In this document: positions 57,661 through 64,000 of the stretch, one piece after another | Numbering within the stretch: the stretch's first letter is position 1 | Layout: each line of letters begins with the position of its first letter | NCBI GenBank assembly: GCA_963576765.1 | Contig: OY755211.1 | Span: 6,700,437 to 6,764,436, forward strand | Reading direction: 5' to 3' | Source: Draba incana | Lineage: Eukaryota > Streptophyta > Magnoliopsida > Brassicales > Brassicaceae | DNA length: 64,000 nt | The notes under the pieces: model-generated | Databases searched by the model: none | What the model was told of the DNA's origin: nothing | What the model saw: the letters and a program-made list of their open reading frames with translations, nothing else | Translations under genes and position numbers: made by a program

Positions 57661-58770
57661 GCCAGATTGCACCAGCTGTCTGACAAAAATTGAAAGGTAT
57701 TTCTGAAATTGACCAAAATATTGACTTTTCATGTCAGATTTCTTTTATCGGCCGACTTTTAGCTGCAGTCTGAAAATTTTGGTGAGGTATTTTTGCAATT
57801 GACTGAACTTTGACTTTTCTTTCCAGACTTCCGTCGCAGTCTGAAGAATATTTTCAGACTGCAAAGGATGTCTGATATAAATTTGTGTATTTTTTTGCGT
57901 TGACCAAAATCTGCGACATCAGACTGTCTACGAAGTCTGACAAAATTCATAAATTTCATATTGTCATAGAAGTCTGAAAGTTGTTCGATCTAACCAAGAC
58001 TGAAATAGAAGTATGATATATTTCCCCCCAAATTGGTCAACATATGAAAATTTTTCGGTCAATTACTACTAGTACCCTTTTTTCAGATTTCCGATTCCGT
58101 CTGAATAGACAGCCAACTTCCGGTCAAAGTGACTGATTTTCCTGCAGACAGCAAATGAAGTCTTAATAGAAAGTCAAATTTCCGGTCAATTGCAAAACTA
58201 CCCTATGCCTCGATTAGAGGATTTTTCTTGATTTTTTTGGTTTCAAAGGAAATTAGCAGACTTCATATTGAGTCTGACTAATTAAATGTCAATTGCAAAA
58301 CAACCCTCTCGTTGACTAGTTGGGTGTAAACAGACTTCTAAAGCAGTCTGAGTATACAACTCAGATCTGCAATTCGACGATATGCAAAAATCGTACCTAT
58401 ATCGGTTTCGAGTTTGATTTCACCCTCGTTGAGCGCCCAGATCGTATAATCCCACCGAATTCCCGCAAGCCCAGTCGTCATTTGCCGTTTTATGACATTA
58501 TTTCCGATTTCGGTAGGTTTGAATCGCAAACTCAATGGAAAATTTGGAGAAATCGGAGAGAGGAGTCTCGAAAAGTGTTGGAGTGCTCTATTCTTGAGCT
58601 TTAAAGGAGGAAATAACGTGTTACTTACTGCATTAACTCGTCGACCATGATGGTTGTCATGGAGGTTGAGAATTGATGACAATGACATTTTCGTAAATAA
58701 GTTAGATATGAGAATGCCCTTAGGTCTATTGAAAAAATTGTTAGATTCTAAAGGCAGTCTGATGAGTGGC
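56750..58770. repeat. Array of CAGACT...AGTCTG quasi-palindromes
   Basis: At least a dozen units of about 20 bp, such as CAGACTGCTATGGTAGTCTG, CAGACTTCTATGGCAGTCTA, CAGACTTCCGTCGCAGTCTG and CAGACTTCTAAAGCAGTCTG. They alternate with GGTATTTTTGCAATTGACC and spread over about 2 kb. The central bases vary while the AGACT/AGTCT arms persist. This looks like the subterminal region of a DNA transposon, but no termini were found. Confidence 0.75.
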
Positions 58771-58886
58771 ATTTGCGTTAATACCCATATTCATTAAGGG
58801 TAATTCGTGGGATTTTGAAAGAGAGGAGAGGAAGAGGGTAGTTTTAGCATTGACTTCAAGTTTTGGTGTAGTTTTGAAAGTGCCGT

Positions 58887-60692
58887 AAAAATTCTTATTA
58901 AATTCAATCTTCTAGTCCATTATTAAAATCCAAATGATGATAGTAAAACTTGTCAGATGTTGTAAATTTTCCTCTTTATAGACTCGTATACTCCACTCAT
59001 CTTTGGATTATTGATGTATTTGGAATTTCTAATGAAATGATTAGGTAATGAAATTTTAAGTGTGATCGTTACATTCCTACTACATTTATAAAAAAAGATT
59101 GTTATTGCTAATTACTTTTGGTGAATATTAAAGCGGAAATTAGTAAGAGGCGGTTTAGTTATTTGAAATTTCAAATAAACGAGTGGATTCTTATATTGAT
59201 ACTGCAATAGATGTAAAAGTAACATTTATTCGATTAAAAGATGAAATTGAGAGAATTTAACAAAGAATCATAAAAAGGAAAAACATTTTGGAAAAGGAAG
59301 ACATTAAACCAATCAAAGTTTTTAAACCAACGGGTGACACAAACCTGAAGTCGAAGTGTTTTGGGGGAGATAGATTCAACTTGAACCCTTTGGAATCTTG
59401 ACTCTTGAGTTTGATGATGGAGAGACATATCAGTGGAGCAAAGTATGTATAACATAAACTACAAATTTCCTTTCATTTCCCACATTTTATTTCTGGCCAT
59501 GATATTCACAACTCTCTCTCTCTCTGCTTATCTTTTTTTCTTAGGTAACAACTACTATATACAATATCCTACTTGGTAAACTCTACTGTGATCACCATGG
59601 GACCAATGCGAATCCGTGGGAATCGCCAATATTCTTGTACGCTCAAGTTCAAGGAGCAATCACTTGTCGATAGAAATCCCCACCAGGTGATTTCACAGAG
59701 ATGCACATTGTAGACATTTTTCAATCTTTCTGTCTTGAATACCTGAACTAACTTCATGACCATATGTATATAGGTTAATGGTTTTGTGGAAGACGTAACT
59801 GGAAAAAAAAAACTGTAACAGTAAATGGGATGATAGTCTTTACTATGTTGCTGGTGATGTGGTCAACAAGGCAAGTGCTTCGTTACTGTGGAAAGCGATA
59901 AAACCGCCACCTAAAGTGACAAGATACAACTTAACATCATTCGCAATCACTCTAAATGAATTGACACCTGGTTTAGCGGTATATTACAGTGTGTTGCTTT
60001 AATTTTCTTCTTCTTGATGTTCAAATTTGGTTTAAAAGTTATATGATTTTGTGGTAATTTTGTTCATTTTGGATTAAAGGAGAAGCTCCCTCCGACAGAT
60101 TGTAGGCTCAGACCAGATCAACGCCATCTGGAGAAGGGTGAATATGAGAAGGCAAATGAAGAGAAACAACGATTAGAGAGAAGGCAGAGAATGGTAACGA
60201 GACTCGTGATTCTTTCTCTACACAAACCTGTTAAAGCTTTTAGTAACTTTAAATTGTTTTTGAATCCCCAGTCACGGAAGATTCAAGAAAGCAGGTGGAG
60301 ACCGAGATGGTTCGAGCCACAAGAAAATAGTGAAAGCTACCAGTATACAGGCGGTTATTGGGAAGCACGAGAAGCAAAAAGCTGGGATGATTGCCCTAAC
60401 ATATTTGGGGAGATCACCGAAGAGATTGGAGACTGTGCTTAAGGCTTTCTCAGCTTCATTTTCAGGTATTATGATGTACAAGTGATCGAAACAAGAATGT
60501 CTAATTTATTTGATACATCTTATTCATTCAAAACGGTATGCGAATCAGCTTAAACACTTGGGAACTAATATTGTTATGGTCCAGGGTTAAGGAGAAACTT
60601 GAGCCGTACGCTAGGGGTTGACTTTCGACAATGAATTGGAGCTTTTATTTCGGTTTGAGTTTTCTGTTGCATTATACTCAGAAGATAGAAAG
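58887..60692. repeat. Segmental duplication carrying the ORP fragment, copy C
   Basis: Partner of 7793-9594. It ends at AGATAGAAAG, immediately before LINE 2. It lacks the palindrome of copy A, so it shows the state of this sequence without that rearrangement. Confidence 0.85.
59359..60441 (+). pseudogene. Oxysterol-binding-protein-related (ORP2-like) 3' gene fragment, copy C
   Basis: The same five exons as copy A. It differs by keeping the exon-3 acceptor AG (GTATATAG|GTTAATGG) and an undamaged exon 4 (RLRPDQRHLEKGEYEKANEE). It has its own lesions: a frameshift in exon 1, a one-base insertion in exon 2, and A-tract expansion plus a deletion in exon 3 (GGAAAAAAAAAACTGTAACA). The last exon (60272-60441) is open and ends EEIGDCA. 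As in copy A, all upstream ORP exons are absent, so truncation came before duplication. Not expected to be functional. Confidence 0.85.
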
Positions 60693-60782
60693 ACAAAAAC
60701 ACTATAGTATCAAGAGAAAAACCCTAGAAACTCTTCTCTGCTTACCGACGTCGGCCCTGGCCTCCGTCGTCGGCGTTAACCC

Positions 60783-62328
60783 ATGGCCAAGAAAAAGCGA
60801 ACCCCAGGCATGAAATCTCCTCCGATTGGGAAGCTTCTTTCTTCCCAGAAGCTCAACCCCTCGAAAAAGGTTCCGCCTCCGTCGGATCCTTTGTCAAATC
60901 TCCCATCGATCTCTTCTCTTGCTGAGCGTCAATCACCGTCGCCTTGTGACCATCCTGCTTCTTCGACCCAGTCTGGGTTGTAATTGCAGGTATCTCCTCC
61001 CTCGTCTCCGAATGCGAAGCAGCCCCCCTTCCTCAGATCTGGCTGGATCTGCTCCCCGGATCTCGGATTCTGCTCCCTCTAAGGTCCCCGACAAAGCCAT
61101 TTCCGCTCAGTCTGGGAAACCCTCTTGGAAAGACGTGGTTCACGGTTCTTCCCAAAAGATGTCGAAAAAAGGTGACGCCTTGGTTTTGGACTCTGGCGAG
61201 CTTTGCGTCCAAATCCCAAACTCTGTTATCACAAAGAACCAACACAAATGGGATAGCTTCGTCATTGCTCAGTTCAGGGGCAAACCTCCTTCTCCTGGAG
61301 CCCTTCACGCTATCACCAATAACATCTGGAGCAGTCGACTGAGAAACATCACGGTGTCTAAGCTCAAAGATCGCTGTTTCCTGATTAAAATCCCATGCCC
61401 AGCTACTCGAAGTCGTGTTCTGGCTCAGGGAATGTGGCATATTGAAAACCAGGCTATGTTTGTTGCGAAGTGGGAGCCGGGTGTTGAGCCGGAGGTCCCT
61501 GAGCTTACGGCAGCTCCGGTGTGGGTCGATTTTCACAACGTTCCTCCCCACTTCTACTCTGAAGAAGGATTGGAGCACATTGCAGGTCTTGTAGGTGACC
61601 CAGTCGTCCTCCATCCTAACACTGCGAGTATGACTAACCTTGAGGTTGCCCGTGTCTTCACTATCATAGACCCAACTAAGCCTCTCCCGGAAGCTGTCAA
61701 TGTCAGGTTTGACTCTGGTCATGTCCAACGTGTCCTTGTATCCAGCCCATGGTTACCTCCAATTTGTGATCACTGTCACGAAGTTGGCCATAGAATCAAG
61801 CGGTGCCCTCTAGCTCCTATTACTTGCCCAGATTGTAATTCATCGGGACATAAAGCAGAGGATTGCACAAGAGCTAAGAAACAAGCACCTACAGAGACTC
61901 AGACGACTAAGAATAAGCCAAGAAAAAAAAAATCGAAGTCAAAGAAGAAGAGAGTTTCATCTCACCAGATCCAAGACGGTTCAATCAAAATTGACATTGG
62001 CTTGGATAAACTTCAAAACCAGGCGAAATTACCAAGAAAAGTCACCCTTCCTTCGACTTCCAAGGAAAAGGAAGCGATCTCCTCAGAGAGATCAGACTCT
62101 TCTTCTGGTACAGAGGATATAGCGACCTCAGAGGCCGAAACATCAGACTGCAACTCAGAAGAAGAATCAAGTGCTTCGGAAGAGGAAAGCTTCACTCCTG
62201 TAATATCCAAGAGGACAAAGAAACAACTGCAGAATCAGTCGGGAAATAAAAATGAGTGGGGGCTTGCAAAGAACCCGGGCAGAAATCAAGGTGATGTTAA
62301 TCGGAGCAAAGGCTCCAAAACCCACTAA
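60783..62328 (+). pseudogene. LINE 2 ORF1, DUF4283/double CCHC gag-like protein
   Basis: The ATG at 60783 (MAKKKRTPGMKSPP) opens a basic Ser/Pro-rich head. A stop at 60981-60983 and a frameshift near 61030 separate it from the long frame reaching 62328. That frame holds DUF4283 (WDSFVIAQFRGKPPS, RCFLIKIPCP, MWHIENQAMFVAKWEPG), then knuckles CDHCHEVGHRIKRC and CPDCNSSGHKAEDC, a Lys-rich stretch (KKKSKSKKKR) and an acidic Ser-rich tail. RNA binding is the expected role. Confidence 0.82.
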
Positions 62329-62333
62329 TATTT

Positions 62334-63760
62334 ATGATAGATAGTTTTTGTTGGAACATTAGAGGCTTCAATAAATCAGTTCGAAGAAGGAATTTCAAGA
62401 AATGGTTAAGGCTTTATAAAGTCCTTTTTGGTTGTTTAATTGAGACAAGGGTGAAAGAACATCAATCACATAAATTTATCCAATCTACGTTTCCGGGTTG
62501 GAATGCAGTTACAAATTATGAGAGTGCGGAGTTGGGAAGAATATAGCTTGTTTGGGATCCATCGGTCTCGATTTCAGTTCTGTTCAAGTATAAACAGATG
62601 ATCAGTTGTGTTGTCAAGCTTCCACATATTGATCAAGATTTTGTGGTTTCTTTTGTGTATGCGGTGAACTGCACATATGGGAGAAGGGAGTTATGGAGTG
62701 AGATGAATTCACTTGCCTCTAACCAGATTGTTAGTAGCAAACCGTGGGTTATTCTTGGAGACTTCAACCAAGCTTTAAATCCTGAGGATTCCTTCTCTGA
62801 AAGCTCTCGAATCTCTGGAGAAATGGAGGAGTTCAGAGACTGTTTGAGGAACATTGAGCTCTCAGACTTATCGTATAGGGGGAACCACTTCACTTGGTGG
62901 AACAAGCAGGATTATAACCCTATTGCTAAAAAGATTGACAGAATTCTTGTGAATGATGCTTGGCTAACCTCATTCCCCCTCTCTTACAGTGATTTCAAGG
63001 ACCCTGAGTTTTCTGATCACTCTCCAAGCTTTGTCTGTTTGGGTTTGCAGAGGCAAGGAACGAGAAAGCCGTTCAAATTTGCAAATTTTTTACTCCATGA
63101 TCTGAACTTTCTTGGTATAGTTAAAGCTGCGTGGGATGAGCTGTCTGTCCAAGGAACCTCTATGTTTACTCTATCTAGGAAGCTCAAACTTCTTAAAGGT
63201 GTAATCAGGTCCTTCCACAAAGACAATTATTCTGGTCTTGAAAAACGGGTCCTTGAAGCTGCAAAAGCACTGTCTGATTGTCAGCGCAACCTCCTTCAAA
63301 ATCCATCCTCACAGCTTGCTTCCTTAGAGAAGTCAGCTCATTCAAAGTGGTTAAGGCTCGCTCTAGCTTAGGAGAGATTCTTGTGTCAAAGATCAAGGGT
63401 TAACTGGCTTGTGAATGGAGATAGCAATTCTGCCTTCTTCCATAGAATGGTTGCTGCAAGAACGGCCTCTAATCAAATTCATTTTCTTTTTGAAGGCTCT
63501 GGCTCCAGGATTGATAAACAGAAAGATATTGCTGAGCATTGTGTCAACTTCTACTCCGGACTTCTTGGAAGTGATCTTAATCAAATCCCCTCTGATGACA
63601 TTGATCTTATTCATTCTCTGATTCCTTTTAAGTGTGAGGACTCCATGAGAAGGCTCCTTGCAGCGGATTTTACCCCATCAGAAATAAAAGCTGTAGTATT
63701 TGCTCTTCCAAGCAACAAAACTCCAGGCCCAGACGGGTATAACTCTGAATTTTTTAAGGC
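62334..63760 (+). pseudogene. LINE 2 ORF2, endonuclease and N-terminal reverse transcriptase, truncated
   Basis: ATG 62334 lies five bases after the ORF1 stop. One frame carries the endonuclease (FCWNIRGFNKSVRRRNF, LGDFNQALNP, YRGNHFTWWN, FSDHSPSFV), then the linker, then the RT start (NKTPGPDGYNSEFFKA). Stops at 62544-62546 and 63369-63371 both look like single substitutions. The frame ends inside the RT at an LTR insertion. Confidence 0.87.
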
Positions 63761-64000
63761 TGATGTGCTAAGTTTTAACCCAAAATAAAATCTGCAAGTG
63801 CACAGACAATCGCAATAATACAAAGGGTATCGAATCCACATAGACCAAGGTTACACTATGAAATTATAGATTTTAATTTAAAGCTAAGATAAAATAAGTT
63901 GGTAGTTTTCGAAACAAGCAATGACAAAAGATTAAACGGTATAAAAACAAATAATAAAAGGCACTAGGTCAAGGTAAATCTCCGGTGATTTTCGGGTTCT
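63761..64000 (-). mobile_element. LTR of gypsy family 3 (3' LTR of a minus-strand element, continuing beyond the window)
   Basis: Starts TGATGTGCTAAGTTTTAACC and continues CTGCAAGTGCACA, GTATCGAATCCACA. This is the reverse complement of the LTR at 1-427 and a relative of the LTRs at 27942 and 33127. It abuts LINE coding sequence with no PBS, so this is the outer edge of the element. Confidence 0.8.

Larger units (their letters stand above)
60693..63760 (+). mobile_element. LINE 2, 3' part interrupted by an LTR
   Basis: ORF1 (DUF4283 plus two CCHC knuckles) and the first half of ORF2 (endonuclease and the start of reverse transcriptase). It differs in family from LINE 1. It starts right after the duplicated ORP unit and is broken at 63760 by an LTR, so the rest lies beyond the window or is lost. 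Confidence 0.88.

Overview
The window looks like plant nuclear DNA from a Brassicaceae species. It is AT-rich, has GT-AG introns, carries typical crucifer transposon families, and has secreted hybrid proline-rich proteins (HyPRPs) of the AZI1/EARLI1 type lying near 3' fragments of an oxysterol-binding-protein-related (ORP) gene. From memory, Arabidopsis thaliana has the same neighbours on chromosome 4 (ORP2B beside AZI1/EARLI1). I infer a syntenic HyPRP cluster that was duplicated in tandem and then swollen by transposons. No exact species is claimed.

Host layer. There are three HyPRP copies on the minus strand: 5753-6241 (intact), 27010-27479 (one frameshift) and 53157-53648 (intact). They share 3' flanks, 5' flanks and a TATA box (CTATAAATA). 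Two copies are followed by a 1.1-kb, 5'-truncated ORP pseudogene on the plus strand (8249-9338 and 59359-60441). Pieces of the same duplicated flank recur at 428-798, 2791-3572, 5295-5640, 34526-34700, 36258-36424 and 52680-53100.

Transposon layer, left to right: an LTR end (1-427); a TIR element (809-1346); hAT-like and LTR-like scraps; a CACTA-like relic (to 5294); a tRNA-derived SINE-like piece (7535-7690); a CACTA MITE inside a 405-bp palindrome (9527-9931); a LINE (9932-15920); an Emigrant/pogo-like MITE (16291-16906); an 8.46-kb CACTA element with TSD ACT (18411-26866), whose tnp2 gene is broken but whose TnpA-like gene reads intact over six exons; a minus-strand gypsy-type element with gag and protease but no reverse transcriptase (27942-34336); a hAT MITE with 8-bp TSDs (35322-35843); a 5'-truncated copia element (36430-51160); a second gypsy-type gag-protease element inserted in it with TSD GTTTG (39449-50461); a CACTA element with gene fragments inserted in that element's LTR with TSD TTC (40319-43662); an unclassified 4-kb insertion with a 707-bp tandem duplication and a recurring AGACT/AGTCT quasi-palindrome (54801-58880); and a second LINE (60693-63760), cut by an LTR of the family seen at the window start.

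The most unusual signal is that each of the two RT-less gypsy-type elements carries its own short CpG-rich palindrome in many copies, in LTR and internal DNA alike: GTGTCGNNCGACAC (about 30 copies) in one and GACCGNNCGGTC (about 10) in the other. Both also keep the same hairpin just after the protease ORF.
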